IMG/VR virus record: IMGVR_UViG_3300032285_004054
Span: 1-64,000 of that record
Source of the DNA: a virus
Length of the DNA: 64,000 bases
Reading direction: 5' to 3' (one strand)
Position numbers and translations under genes: made by a program. This document shows positions 47,298 to 56,622 of the stretch, piece after piece. Below the pieces are notes generated by a model. That model had not been told where the DNA came from. It saw only the letters and a list, made by a program, of their open reading frames with translations, and searched no databases. Every line of letters begins with the position of its first letter. The stretch's first letter is position 1.

Positions 47298-47840
47298 TTA
47301 TTCAACTGAATAGTTAATGTTCATTATAACTCTTCTAGGCACTGTTGTAGGTGTAGTACCTGCATGATACTGTTGACCGTCAAAGCATAACAGTCTATTC
47401 CTTTTAGGTAGTACTTCTGCCTGTACAGTGAAATCTGTAGGCGTTATAGCACTTTCTCTTTCATTGTAGATTATAGTTGGACCGTCAGAATCATTTATGT
47501 ATAAAAGAGCAGTACGATGGTTACCGTCCCTATCAACATGAGCTCCTGCATTGTATGGTTTATCTGTTGCAGTGTTTAAAATCATACGCACCCTAAAAAC
47601 ATCTTTAACGTTTTCTCCAGCAAGCTGTAAAATCCTATAAACTGTTCTAGCAAATATACCTTGTTCACCTTCTACCCAGGTAAGACCTCCGGTTATAATA
47701 TGAAACCAGCTATACAGAAACAAATTGTCTTCTTCTGAGCCGTTACCCTTTCTTCCGAAGTACCAAGGAAACTTACCCATTACTTTGTGTTCAAGTATTG
47801 CGAATTCCTCTTCGGGTAAAATATTATCAATTATTTTCAT
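47298..47840 (-). CDS. 2-oxoglutarate/Fe(II)-dependent oxygenase
   Basis: 180 aa. HVDRDG (~117-122) gives the HxD iron motif, YHAGTTP (~156-162) the distal His, and RRVIMNINY (~167-175) the Arg that binds 2-oxoglutarate. The pattern is of the prolyl-4-hydroxylase-like family common in T4-type phages. The substrate could be protein, nucleic acid base or small molecule; none can be assigned. It overlaps the upstream gene by 14 nt. Confidence 0.75.
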   Translation of the reverse strand: MKIIDNILPEEEFAILEHKVMGKFPWYFGRKGNGSEEDNLFLYSWFHIITGGLTWVEGEQGIFARTVYRILQLAGENVKDVFRVRMILNTATDKPYNAGAHVDRDGNHRTALLYINDSDGPTIIYNERESAITPTDFTVQAEVLPKRNRLLCFDGQQYHAGTTPTTVPRRVIMNINYSVE

Positions 47841-48510
47841 TAAAATACGATAGAAAAATCTCTTTAAGAGCTTTCGAAGTTTGTTTTATAGATTTTACTT
47901 CAGATTTATTAAATTTTAAGTTCAAAATATCTTTTGAATCAATTGTCATATAAGCATTGAGTTCATCTAAAAGAACTTTTTTACAATACCCCATTTCAAT
48001 AAGATGTTTATAAATTGTATCTTTAACATTCTTATCTAGCTTTTTGAGTATATTATTAACTTTCTTCTTATAATTTTTATCTAGATAATAAAAAGCGTGA
48101 CATAACTCATGATCTAGAGTGCTTTCGCTTAATCCATTTGAACCAATAAAATAGAAGTTATCACTACCTACTTTTTCTTTTGCACGGAAGTATATATCGT
48201 TCAATACCTTATCGTAAGTATTCGGATCATCAATACCTAAACGAAAGTGTTCGGTAAGTACTTTACCCGGAATATTAAACCCTGCCCAGTCATCTGGATA
48301 CGTAAACGTTGTATAACCATTATGTCTGGCGTACATACGCATGAACTCAATCATGGTGAATTTCTTACCACGAATTGCTTTTAAAGGTGATTCGTAAAAC
48401 TCCTGCGCTCTACAAAACGTCATTGTAAGATCATATTGATCTTTAATAATAATATGAAAAATATTATCAGTTATCTCCTGAACAATTATATCAATAGGTG
48501 GCTGCTTCAT
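47827..48510 (-). CDS. Zincin-type metallopeptidase-fold protein
   Basis: 227 aa. LDHELCHAFYYL (~133-144) contains HExxH (H-E-L-C-H), and a downstream DELNAYM (~182-188) provides a likely third Glu ligand. The spacing resembles a gluzincin. The rest is helical. Peptidase activity on host or phage proteins is possible, but this may be a non-secreted, specialised enzyme. The next gene overlaps by 14 nt. Confidence 0.65.
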   Translation of the reverse strand: MKQPPIDIIVQEITDNIFHIIIKDQYDLTMTFCRAQEFYESPLKAIRGKKFTMIEFMRMYARHNGYTTFTYPDDWAGFNIPGKVLTEHFRLGIDDPNTYDKVLNDIYFRAKEKVGSDNFYFIGSNGLSESTLDHELCHAFYYLDKNYKKKVNNILKKLDKNVKDTIYKHLIEMGYCKKVLLDELNAYMTIDSKDILNLKFNKSEVKSIKQTSKALKEIFLSYFNENN

Positions 48511-49142
48511 TAAGCAACGTTACGGTTAACCCAAATTTGAAGCTTAGAGAGCTTTTGCTGAGCCCAATAAATTCCTCTAGAAACCTTGAACCAAAACTTA
48601 GACCAACGATTAAAAGTAATCTTATTCAGAAACTTCTTAGTTTTAGTCCAGGGATGATTTTCATAAGCAAGCCATTCATTCTGCCATTTTACCTCTCGAG
48701 CTTGGTTTTCTTCTGCTGTAATAGAAATCTCTCCTTTTACGAGTTCAAGAGAAACAAGCTTACCTTTAATAAACTCAGCATCAAACTCGATATCCCAGGT
48801 ATTACCTTCTTCATCTTCTCTATAATCATAGAAGTTGATTGTGTCGGTGATTAGTTTCTTTACTGAGGTTCTGCTAGTTTCTACAAACTTATAAGGCCAG
48901 CACCACTTACCTTGCTTTTTAAGTTTTGCTTCTTCCTCTTCTGTTACTGTACGGATATGCTCTCCTTCTACCTTTTCAGTGTAGAGGTAACCATTCTTCT
49001 TAATATGGTAAGCAGTCATTGTATTATCCAAATCTTTAGTTTGGAAGTCTACTTTAGTCCAATCCTTATTAGGAAAGGCTTTTTTAATTTCTTTAGTTAA
49101 AGGGAGCTTGCGCTCCACATAGACTGTATCGAACATACCCAT
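48510..49142 (-). CDS. Conserved phage hypothetical protein (MGMFDTV family)
   Basis: 210 aa. The N-terminal pattern MGMFDTVYVERKLPL ... DFQTKDLDNTMTAYHI and KNGYLY is recurrent in many phage proteins of unknown function. The C-terminal ~35 residues are basic and aromatic. It overlaps the zincin gene by one base. Confidence 0.65.
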   Translation of the reverse strand: MGMFDTVYVERKLPLTKEIKKAFPNKDWTKVDFQTKDLDNTMTAYHIKKNGYLYTEKVEGEHIRTVTEEEEAKLKKQGKWCWPYKFVETSRTSVKKLITDTINFYDYREDEEGNTWDIEFDAEFIKGKLVSLELVKGEISITAEENQAREVKWQNEWLAYENHPWTKTKKFLNKITFNRWSKFWFKVSRGIYWAQQKLSKLQIWVNRNVA

Positions 49143-49177
49143 AATTTTTATATTAGAGGCTTTTAAATGAACGGCAA

Positions 49178-50146
49178 CTAGATTATATCTATTAACCCCT
49201 TAAAAGTATTTTTTGTCTTCGGTGTTAATTTGTTAATAATGGACTTCTTTAGAACATATCTCTTCATAGGTTCTTTATAAGTGTAATGTTTAGCAAAGTA
49301 TTTACAGAAGTCATCCTCTGAATAATCTCTTATTTGTCCTTTTTCTTTTTCTATTTTTAAAACGTTTAACGAGTTATTATATACATCATCTAAAAGCTTC
49401 TTATCTGTCTGCATATTATCTAGTATTCGATCCCAGACATCAAAATTGTCTTCGTCATCGTCTTCTTTGTAATCGTCAATCATACATACTATAGCATCTT
49501 CTATAGCTAGCTTAAACACTGCATCGCTTACAGAATTTTCTACAAGAATTGAACCGACTATACTGTTAAAGCTTTCTTTCATAGGTATCTTGCTAAACTC
49601 TTGATCTAGATAATTACTTATTTCTTCATCTGATTTAAAAAGACTAGATTGTAATCTAATAGCTATACCACCTTTATTGTTCCAAGCATCTACATAAGGA
49701 GGGAAATCATCGATAAGAACATTCGGTGTACCATCTTCGTTTATAGCGTAAATTGATTTGTTTTGAGGATACTCAACACCTTTAAAATACTTTCCGTACT
49801 TCGGTATAATATGCTTCTTAATCCATTCACTTTTTCCCTTCTTGCATTCTTCTATATCAATACTCGCAGGATGAGAACAAATCTTAAAAGAACCAAACTT
49901 CTCTATAACTTTTCTTATTAAAGCGTCATTAGTAGGGTATGGTTCAAGGTTTGCAAATACCTCGTAAACATCACCTAGATGATTGTGAAACTCTTGTTTA
50001 TCTTTCCAGATCTTTCTAGCTTCTTGCTTCTCTTCTGGTGTAATATCTTTATAATCTTTATGATATAACTTATGCGCTATTGTATCGAACAAGTTTGCAA
50101 GCAAACCGTCCATATCAAGATAGCAAATAGGGTTCATATTAAGCAC
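49178..50146 (-). CDS. HAD-type 5'-nucleotidase-like domain fused to a C-terminal tagged domain
   Basis: 322 aa. YLDMDGLLANLF (~9-20) is the HAD motif I (DxD), and VLIDDFPPYVDAWN (~143-156) motif IV, as in 5'(3')-deoxyribonucleotidases (NT5C). From ~195 on a second domain begins with an internal SIVGSILVENS segment (LxE-like) and ends KLTPKTKNTFKGLIDII, the shared C-terminal tag. So a known nucleotidase fold has been joined to the tagged tail. Confidence 0.7.
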   Translation of the reverse strand: MLNMNPICYLDMDGLLANLFDTIAHKLYHKDYKDITPEEKQEARKIWKDKQEFHNHLGDVYEVFANLEPYPTNDALIRKVIEKFGSFKICSHPASIDIEECKKGKSEWIKKHIIPKYGKYFKGVEYPQNKSIYAINEDGTPNVLIDDFPPYVDAWNNKGGIAIRLQSSLFKSDEEISNYLDQEFSKIPMKESFNSIVGSILVENSVSDAVFKLAIEDAIVCMIDDYKEDDDEDNFDVWDRILDNMQTDKKLLDDVYNNSLNVLKIEKEKGQIRDYSEDDFCKYFAKHYTYKEPMKRYVLKKSIINKLTPKTKNTFKGLIDII

Positions 50147-50378
50147 TAAGAGGTGCTACTATAACATGATAACGATAAAGGAAATAACCTTTAAAGTGTC
50201 TGTTAACGAACTGGCTCTTAGCACTTATTATTATGTGTTCGTTTGAGAGTTTATCAAGCTGATGTTGTAGATGCTTTTCTGCTTCCTCAGACGTACTATG
50301 AAAACCTGACCAGGTAATTTTGTTTAAATCGTATGTCGGGGCAACGTTAGTACCTGTGCAGGGAACAATGAGTGTCAT
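50139..50378 (-). CDS. Small hypothetical protein (79 aa)
   Basis: Overlaps the nucleotidase gene by 8 nt. Mixed alpha/beta, no motif recognised. A divergent late promoter (AATAAATA at 50386-50393) precedes it. Confidence 0.6.
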   Translation of the reverse strand: MTLIVPCTGTNVAPTYDLNKITWSGFHSTSEEAEKHLQHQLDKLSNEHIIISAKSQFVNRHFKGYFLYRYHVIVAPLSA

Positions 50379-50385
50379 AGTTTAA

Positions 50386-50409
50386 TATTTATTCTTTTAC
50401 TCATAAATA
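50386..50409. promoter_or_regulatory. Divergent late promoters
   Basis: Minus strand AATAAATA (50386-50393), 7 nt before ATG 50378. Plus strand CATAAATA (50402-50409), 7 nt before ATG 50417. Confidence 0.55.
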
Positions 50410-50416
50410 TAAGTAG

Positions 50417-52795
50417 ATGGCGATATTAACCCCGATATTAACTGGTGGCAACGGTACACCTACTTATAACCCAGGTTTAGCAGAGACTTATTCATGGGTA
50501 CCGATTGATAATAATCAGGGTAGACCGATGTTTGCAAAGCTAGGCTATATTACTAACTTAGGTGATATTGCTGTTAGTCTTACTGCTAACAATCTTAATA
50601 TCGGTAATATACATATTAGTGATCCTCTAGATACAGGTTTAAGTGTCGGGGTTATACCTATTACAACAGTTGGTAATACAACAGTCGGCGCAATGTATGT
50701 GCACACACAAGATTTTGAATCAACTATTGATAATATTACAATAGGAGATTCAAGAGGTAATTTAACTTCAGTAACAAATAGCGCGTTAAATGTTTTTAAT
50801 ACAAACCCGGTTAGTGCTATATCTGTTACGAATTCTGTAACAGCCGTAACTGTTTTAAACCCTGTAAGTTCATTTAGCTTAACAAATCCAATTACAGCTG
50901 TTTCTGTAACAAACTTTCCAACTCAGTTAACAGCCGTTAGTGTTACTAATCAATTGACCGGTATTACTATTCTCAATACAGTATCTTCTGTTAGTGTAGT
51001 TAATCAACTTTCTTCTTTTACAGTTAATAATCCTATTACTGCTGTACAGGTTCTAAACCCAGTAAGTGCTGTGTCGATTGTTAATCAGTTAACAAGTACG
51101 AGTGTAACAGTTTTAAACCCTGTAAGTTCGTTTAGTTTAACAAATCAAATTACAGCAGTCTCTGTTACAAATCCAGTAAGTGCTTTTGATATAGTTGCTT
51201 GTAATGTAACTCTTCCTGTTTCCGGAACAGTTACTATTACTAATTCAATTTCTACAACACCAGTTGGTACACAGCTGGTAACATTTGATCGTGGCCCTCA
51301 GCTTGATACAAATAACAGACTTAAAGTTGCAACACCTTCTCAATCTTGGTGGTATATATCATCTGTCGATAAGGATGGTGATTTAAGAATAATTGAATCA
51401 TTTACAACTGGTGCATCGAGCATCTTTGTTCAGAATATAGCTTCTGTTACTATGACATCTGGACCAAGTTTAACAGGTTCAGCAATAAGGGCATCAAGAA
51501 GAAGATTTAAGGTAAGACCTGGTGTTTCTCACGAATGGCTTGGTACAGTTAATTTTGATGGACAGGATGCCGGGGCAATAAAGAGAGTTGGTACATTTAC
51601 AAATTACAATGGTATGTTCTTTGAGTTATCTGGAACAGACTTCAATGTTGTTGTTCGCAGAAGATTAGCTGATGGAACATTAGTTGAAGAAAGAGTCAAT
51701 CAAACTAATTTCAATGTTGATAAGTTAGATGGAAATGGTCCATCTAAACAAAATTGGTATACATCCCTCTCTGGTTCTATAACTGGTGGAACAAATAGAT
51801 GGCCTGTTGCAATTACTGGTGATGGAAATGTCTACAATGCTTCATTTACCTATTCAAATGGTTCGCTCTCTGCATTAAAGCCTGGAACAAGAGGAACAAT
51901 ATCGGGTGTATCTCCTTCTGGTTATAATGGTGCTGTCTTTATCGCAGCTAATAATACAGCAACTAGTACATTAACTGCTACATATGTTATCGACCCAGGT
52001 GTTTATAGTAGTGTTAGCAATGCTAGATTTATTACAACTCCTTACCACAATGCTCATACCCTTTGGTTTGAGTTTAATGGTGGTAGAACAGCTAAAGTTA
52101 ATTTCGGCATCAATGGATCAAATGGTCCAGCCTATCTACATCAATTTGATTTCTCCAATCAAATAGGATTACAATATGAAAGTGCACCAGCGTTGATGGA
52201 TAGAAAAGAAATCCTCAATTATAGTGCAATGTCATATAACCCAACAATGACATTGGATGGTACATCAATTAACATTGAAGCAGAATCATCATTAAACCCT
52301 GCGTTTGTTGCTGCTTATAATACTACACCAATTACTCTAACAGCTGGAAAAGAACAACCCATTCTTGGTGTTGGTTTAAGAGTAGGTGAACCTTATCAAA
52401 GATCTGATTTACAAGTTCAGCAGATGAATATTATTGATACTGCTAACCTCAATACCGGAGGTAATGCTAAGATTACTTCATCTCTTGTTCAATGGAAGTT
52501 ATTATTAAATCCAGGTCTCTCTGGTGTACCAGCTTCAACTGACATAGGTAAGTCCTCGAGACAATGGGCTTATACAGCTACAACATCTATTACATCACAG
52601 GGTATTGAACTTATGTCTGGATTTGCCACATCTAATTCCCCAATTGATGTTAAGACATCTTTGAACTTCTTAAACATGGGTTCAAATATCAATTATACAG
52701 ATGCCGATAAAGTTGTTCTTACAGCCAAACTCGTAGCTGCTGGAACAGATCCTTCAACAATCGTTGGATCGATAAACGCTATCGAAGCGCTGTAA
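50417..52795 (+). CDS. Large tail/baseplate-associated structural protein with Val/Thr/Asn beta repeats
   Basis: 792 aa. The N-terminus (GTPTYNPGLAETYSWVP) is shared with two minus-strand proteins at 56176 and 60165. Residues ~125-280 are many short repeats of the type VSVTNPVSAVTVLNPVSSF, predicted to form a beta-solenoid or fibre shaft. Residues ~300-560 resemble large globular virion domains (RRFKVRPGVSHEWLGTVNFDG). The C-terminal part is rich in hydrophobic beta strands. Probably a fibre or whisker-like protein. Confidence 0.65.
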   Translation: MAILTPILTGGNGTPTYNPGLAETYSWVPIDNNQGRPMFAKLGYITNLGDIAVSLTANNLNIGNIHISDPLDTGLSVGVIPITTVGNTTVGAMYVHTQDFESTIDNITIGDSRGNLTSVTNSALNVFNTNPVSAISVTNSVTAVTVLNPVSSFSLTNPITAVSVTNFPTQLTAVSVTNQLTGITILNTVSSVSVVNQLSSFTVNNPITAVQVLNPVSAVSIVNQLTSTSVTVLNPVSSFSLTNQITAVSVTNPVSAFDIVACNVTLPVSGTVTITNSISTTPVGTQLVTFDRGPQLDTNNRLKVATPSQSWWYISSVDKDGDLRIIESFTTGASSIFVQNIASVTMTSGPSLTGSAIRASRRRFKVRPGVSHEWLGTVNFDGQDAGAIKRVGTFTNYNGMFFELSGTDFNVVVRRRLADGTLVEERVNQTNFNVDKLDGNGPSKQNWYTSLSGSITGGTNRWPVAITGDGNVYNASFTYSNGSLSALKPGTRGTISGVSPSGYNGAVFIAANNTATSTLTATYVIDPGVYSSVSNARFITTPYHNAHTLWFEFNGGRTAKVNFGINGSNGPAYLHQFDFSNQIGLQYESAPALMDRKEILNYSAMSYNPTMTLDGTSINIEAESSLNPAFVAAYNTTPITLTAGKEQPILGVGLRVGEPYQRSDLQVQQMNIIDTANLNTGGNAKITSSLVQWKLLLNPGLSGVPASTDIGKSSRQWAYTATTSITSQGIELMSGFATSNSPIDVKTSLNFLNMGSNINYTDADKVVLTAKLVAAGTDPSTIVGSINAIEAL

Positions 52796-52797
52796 TA

Positions 52798-53403
52798 TCA
52801 AGTCCAAAAGAACTGTCTGTATTGAATAAACTCAGTAAGTAGCTTCGTATCAGTATCTTCGATAAGCTTCTCAAGTCGATTTACCTCAGAGTAATCTGCA
52901 TTTGAAGGAATCCACTCGTAATACTTACGTCCGTAGTTATCTTCTTTAAGATCTGAAAAACAGTCACTAATAGAGCGAGTTGGTGGATAAGAATCCCACA
53001 TCTGCTTTTCAAGCGTTGGACGTATATCAGTAATATATTTGTACGATGCTTCAAGCCAGCGAGCAAACTCGGCATGCTTTTCACTAGAAGCTTCCCAGTC
53101 TACTGTATCTGCTTTATATTCTTCTTCGTAGAACGACTTAATAAACTCAAAATTAACATTTTCAATAAGTGTTGAAACATCCATCCATGAACGAGGAATT
53201 GCTTTACGGATACGTGAATGAGATGGTGACCAAATAGGACGGATCTTTTCAGTATAGAGCATCCAGTAACGAAAAGGTATAAGATCCTTATAGTGATAGA
53301 TATCGAATTTATCTCTAAGAAACTTATTAATAGCTCTCTTAAGAGAATACTTGTCATTTTCTTCTGCTAGCTTAAGGGCGTGATCTCTAGGATTAAATGT
53401 CAT
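52798..53403 (-). CDS. Hypothetical protein (201 aa)
   Basis: Mostly helical, rich in Trp, Tyr, Arg and Glu. Isolated on the minus strand, between two plus-strand structural genes, with a 2-nt convergent gap to the left. No family recognised. Confidence 0.6.
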   Translation of the reverse strand: MTFNPRDHALKLAEENDKYSLKRAINKFLRDKFDIYHYKDLIPFRYWMLYTEKIRPIWSPSHSRIRKAIPRSWMDVSTLIENVNFEFIKSFYEEEYKADTVDWEASSEKHAEFARWLEASYKYITDIRPTLEKQMWDSYPPTRSISDCFSDLKEDNYGRKYYEWIPSNADYSEVNRLEKLIEDTDTKLLTEFIQYRQFFWT

Positions 53404-53462
53404 GCCACGATATTACAGTCTTGAATGAATAAATGCAATGGAATTCTTCTTAAATAATATAA

Positions 53463-54467
53463 ATGGAAAATTATACCTTTGATTTTGAACTTGAAACAAT
53501 GTTTACCATGTTCATGTCTGCCATGGATAATATTATTGTTAAGAGGTTTAACAATCAAAAAGATGTACAAGATCAAATTAAGGTACGTTTTCTATATGCA
53601 CCTAAACAGCGTGTATTACTAGATCTTCTCGATAAAGCACAAAACATTCAGCTACCTGTTGTATCTGTTTCTAACGGAGGTATAACAAGAGATCAGAGCA
53701 GAGTCTTTAATAAGATTAAAGGTTCCTATATTGCAGGACAAGATCGTAGATTCTCCAATCGTTTATTACAGCCTGTACCTATTGATTTGACTATTAATAT
53801 GTCAATTCTTACTCGCTATCAAAAAGATTTCGATCAAATTATTACAAACTTTGCTCCTTATTTTGATCCTTATATCGAGATATCTTGGCGTGTACCGAAT
53901 GTACCTGATTATGAAATTAGAAGTTCTGTCTATTGGTCTGGTACAATTAATTCCCAATACCCTACCGATGGTCCTTCTAGTCAAATAGCTCGTGTTCAGG
54001 GAGATACTTCTTTTACATTTAAAGGATGGCTATTTAAGGCAATGCCTGAATCTGACGGTAACATCTTTAAGATACATACAGACTACAATCTCACTAAGAA
54101 GCTTGCTACTCTATATACAGCTGATCCAAATATAACTGATGAGTTTATGATATCGGCTATACCTCAGCCTAAGAGAGTTATATACAATTACTTCAATAAC
54201 TCATTTGATGTTTTAGGTAAATCATTCTTTAATGTCGACGCTGTATATCTATCAGGTGATAGTGTTGCAGATATATCAACTCTTTATAATCCCTTCTCAG
54301 CGTCTCATTCACTATCTGCAGGTAACCCTGCTTTTAATGCTACTTTGTTACCGACTTCAGCTTATAACGTAACAAGTGAAACTAACATCTTAATAGATTT
54401 ACCGTATAATGTTTCATCAGATACAAAGGTTATTGTATCAAACCCTGCTGGGTACGGTTTTATATAA
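53463..54467 (+). CDS. Tail sheath stabiliser/completion protein (T4 gp15-like)
   Basis: 334 aa. The order VRFLYAPKQRVLLDLL (~41-56), LPVVSVSNGG (~63-72), LQPVPIDLTINMSILTRYQ (~101-119) and DFDQIITNFAPYFDPYIEI (~121-139) parallels T4 gp15 (ITYASKEHFMMKL; LPRINLHLVDF; PSPIKMIYELSIFTRYEDD; QIVEQILPYFQPHF). gp15 caps the tail tube and sheath before head joining. The C-terminus is longer than T4's. A late-type TTAAATA is 6 nt upstream. Confidence 0.82.
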   Translation: MENYTFDFELETMFTMFMSAMDNIIVKRFNNQKDVQDQIKVRFLYAPKQRVLLDLLDKAQNIQLPVVSVSNGGITRDQSRVFNKIKGSYIAGQDRRFSNRLLQPVPIDLTINMSILTRYQKDFDQIITNFAPYFDPYIEISWRVPNVPDYEIRSSVYWSGTINSQYPTDGPSSQIARVQGDTSFTFKGWLFKAMPESDGNIFKIHTDYNLTKKLATLYTADPNITDEFMISAIPQPKRVIYNYFNNSFDVLGKSFFNVDAVYLSGDSVADISTLYNPFSASHSLSAGNPAFNATLLPTSAYNVTSETNILIDLPYNVSSDTKVIVSNPAGYGFI

Positions 54468-55536
54468 TTAAAGCTCCGTTTACTATAGCTCCGGGTGCTG
54501 CACTTACTGTGTTTGTAGTGCTTCCCTGGAAAAGATAAGCACCAGCACTTACAAATATCGTACCTGTACCGAAAGCGGTTGAATATCCTGAAGCAGCTGA
54601 TAAAGTACCTGAAGCAACCGTTGTGCCACCGATGTAGTTATTATTACTAGATATTGTCATAGTACTAGTTCCTACTTTTAGTAGGCTTAATCTAGCACCT
54701 TTATTGGATAAAAGACCTTTAAAAATAAAGTTAGTATTGTACTCACCAACAGCAAGCGTAATATTACCGTTAGTTGTATCACCTCTTAAACTACCTGTTC
54801 CTTCTAAAGTTCCTAACCGTATAGTACCAGTAGTACCTGTATTAAAGGCAAACCCGACTGAATCTTCATTGGTATTATTAGTACGGTCAGAGTTATTAAA
54901 AACCCAACGTGCGGCTGAACTACCTGCATTCAAACTAGTAAATTTTAATCTTGAGTAAGATATATTTGAGCTACTAAATACTCCAGTAAAAGAAGAATTA
55001 TTACCTGAAAGATATAGATTAGGGTAACTACTAGCGGGTAAACCGTTCGGTACTATATGGTTTATAGTTCCTCCGCCATATAGATTACCTGCTACAATAA
55101 ATACTGAGTTAGTATTTCCACCGGTGTAAAAATTAACCGTATTACCAGTAGGTATGTTTATTTTATTATAGAGAGTAGTAGTTATACCATGAGTACCTGA
55201 TAACCCGCTACTATTACTCATTGTTAATGTACCGATACCTAAAGGACCAGCTGTTAATGTCCCAGTAGATGTAAATGACGTACTACTTCCTGATACTGTT
55301 AGTGTAACACCACTGAGTATATTAGTACCACATCTATATGTATTAGAGGTATTAGTTACTACGTAACTACCTGTACCTCCTATATTCAACCCATACTTAC
55401 CAGTGTATAGAGTAGAAACAGTAGCAGGAGCTGTAACATTAATAAAATTACAAGGCCATACAAGTGTATTACCTGCGTATATTGCAGATATAGGAGACGT
55501 ACCAACAAAAGCGTTAACAATATTATCGGTAATCAT
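54460..55536 (-). CDS. Adhesin with autotransporter-type beta-strand repeats
   Basis: 358 aa. Repeats such as GGTTVASGTLSAASGYSTAFG and NILSGVTLTVSGSSTSF show the beta-helical passenger-repeat pattern also seen in the protein at 24730-27756. Last gene of a minus-strand fibre set. It converges on gp15 with an 8-nt overlap. Probably a receptor-binding tip or side fibre. Confidence 0.65.
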   Translation of the reverse strand: MITDNIVNAFVGTSPISAIYAGNTLVWPCNFINVTAPATVSTLYTGKYGLNIGGTGSYVVTNTSNTYRCGTNILSGVTLTVSGSSTSFTSTGTLTAGPLGIGTLTMSNSSGLSGTHGITTTLYNKINIPTGNTVNFYTGGNTNSVFIVAGNLYGGGTINHIVPNGLPASSYPNLYLSGNNSSFTGVFSSSNISYSRLKFTSLNAGSSAARWVFNNSDRTNNTNEDSVGFAFNTGTTGTIRLGTLEGTGSLRGDTTNGNITLAVGEYNTNFIFKGLLSNKGARLSLLKVGTSTMTISSNNNYIGGTTVASGTLSAASGYSTAFGTGTIFVSAGAYLFQGSTTNTVSAAPGAIVNGALII

Positions 55537-55537
55537 A

Positions 55538-56173
55538 TTATATTAATATATAAACCGTATTAGGGTCAATTGCAAAACCTCCTGCATTATAAGTTACATA
55601 CGGTATTGTTACTATGTTTTTAACAGTACCGACACCGGTAGTATTAACAAGTTCAGGTTTACTAACTACTGTATTATTATATGTACTATTCCAGTAATTA
55701 GCTGATAGACCTGTTAGCTTTGTTGAGTCTAAATTAAAGAGTTTTGACCCATCACCGGAAACATTAGCAACAAGTGTATCAATAACCTTATTATTAGAAG
55801 CTACTGAATTAGCGCTCGGTTCAGTAGCCATACTACTAAACAGATACCATACCCCTGGGTTACCAATGTTATGAGTTCTCAGGAGACCTGTATGACCGTA
55901 GACGCTGTTAACTACATTGTGACCGACAAAGCCTATATCAAAGTTGTCTCCGGGATTACTCTGTGAAAGATATATAACAGGATTGGCAACACTCAAATAG
56001 CTTGTTGTAACAGTATATGATGATCCTTGCAAATAAAGAGAACCACCTACTGTTAAGTCACTGCTAACTGATAAACTACCAGTTAATATACCCCCTGTTA
56101 AAGGCAATGACAGTGTACCGCTACCAGTAGTATAATCAAAGTTACCTGTAAATGGATTGAACTTATACGGCAT
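55538..56173 (-). CDS. Short tail fibre protein, module D
   Basis: 211 aa. MPYKFNPFTGNFDYTTG is a fibre N-terminus shared with the 56618 gene. The recurring module is at ~60-130 (NPVIYLSQSNPGDNFDIGFVGH ... HTGLLR ... LFSSMATEP), and it ends with a PNTVYIL strand. It looks like a shortened paralogue of the 1180-aa fibre upstream. Confidence 0.7.
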   Translation of the reverse strand: MPYKFNPFTGNFDYTTGSGTLSLPLTGGILTGSLSVSSDLTVGGSLYLQGSSYTVTTSYLSVANPVIYLSQSNPGDNFDIGFVGHNVVNSVYGHTGLLRTHNIGNPGVWYLFSSMATEPSANSVASNNKVIDTLVANVSGDGSKLFNLDSTKLTGLSANYWNSTYNNTVVSKPELVNTTGVGTVKNIVTIPYVTYNAGGFAIDPNTVYILI

Positions 56174-56175
56174 AA

Positions 56176-56604
56176 TTAAACTATTCTTGTAGCGCTTTCA
56201 ATAAGAGCGTCGTTTGTATTAGGCACACCCCCGACATATGTAAAACTCAGAGTAGCTACTAATGTACCGTTATTAAAATACTGAACAGTTTGAAAATTGT
56301 TCGTAGAACCGTAATATGTAGGTGTAAATTTTGTAAATGTAGGTAACGCAAACCCTGGTATTTGAGTTGATATACCGTTGAGTGTATTAATTTCAGATAC
56401 CACACTGTTTAAATCAACATTAATATTATCAGCAGAAAGGGATACTTTAATATCTTGAGGATTTACTAGATAAGTTGCTCGCGCAAAAATAGCTCTATTA
56501 GCATCCGGGCTACTCTGTGGTATCCAAGAATTTGTTTCTGCTTGTCCTACATTATAAGAAGGATAATTAGGATTACACGTTAAAGTAGGAGTAAATGTAG
56601 GCAT
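56176..56604 (-). CDS. Small structural protein, YNxGxAET family
   Basis: 142 aa. PSYNVGQAETNSWIPQ (~14-29) and RAIFARATYLVNPQDI (~37-52) match the N-terminus of the 50417 protein and most of the 60165 protein. The C-terminus (TFTYYGSTNNFQTVQYF, then LVATLSFTYVGG) is a beta domain shared with 60165. It probably docks fibres to the baseplate or tail. Perfect TATAAATA 10 nt upstream. Confidence 0.65.
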   Translation of the reverse strand: MPTFTPTLTCNPNYPSYNVGQAETNSWIPQSSPDANRAIFARATYLVNPQDIKVSLSADNINVDLNSVVSEINTLNGISTQIPGFALPTFTKFTPTYYGSTNNFQTVQYFNNGTLVATLSFTYVGGVPNTNDALIESATRIV

Positions 56605-56614
56605 ATTTTTATCT

Positions 56615-56622
56615 TATTTATA
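56615..56622 (-). promoter_or_regulatory. T4-type late promoter, perfect consensus
   Basis: TATAAATA on the minus strand, 10 nt before ATG 56604, overlapping the stop region of the 1180-aa fibre gene. Confidence 0.6.
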
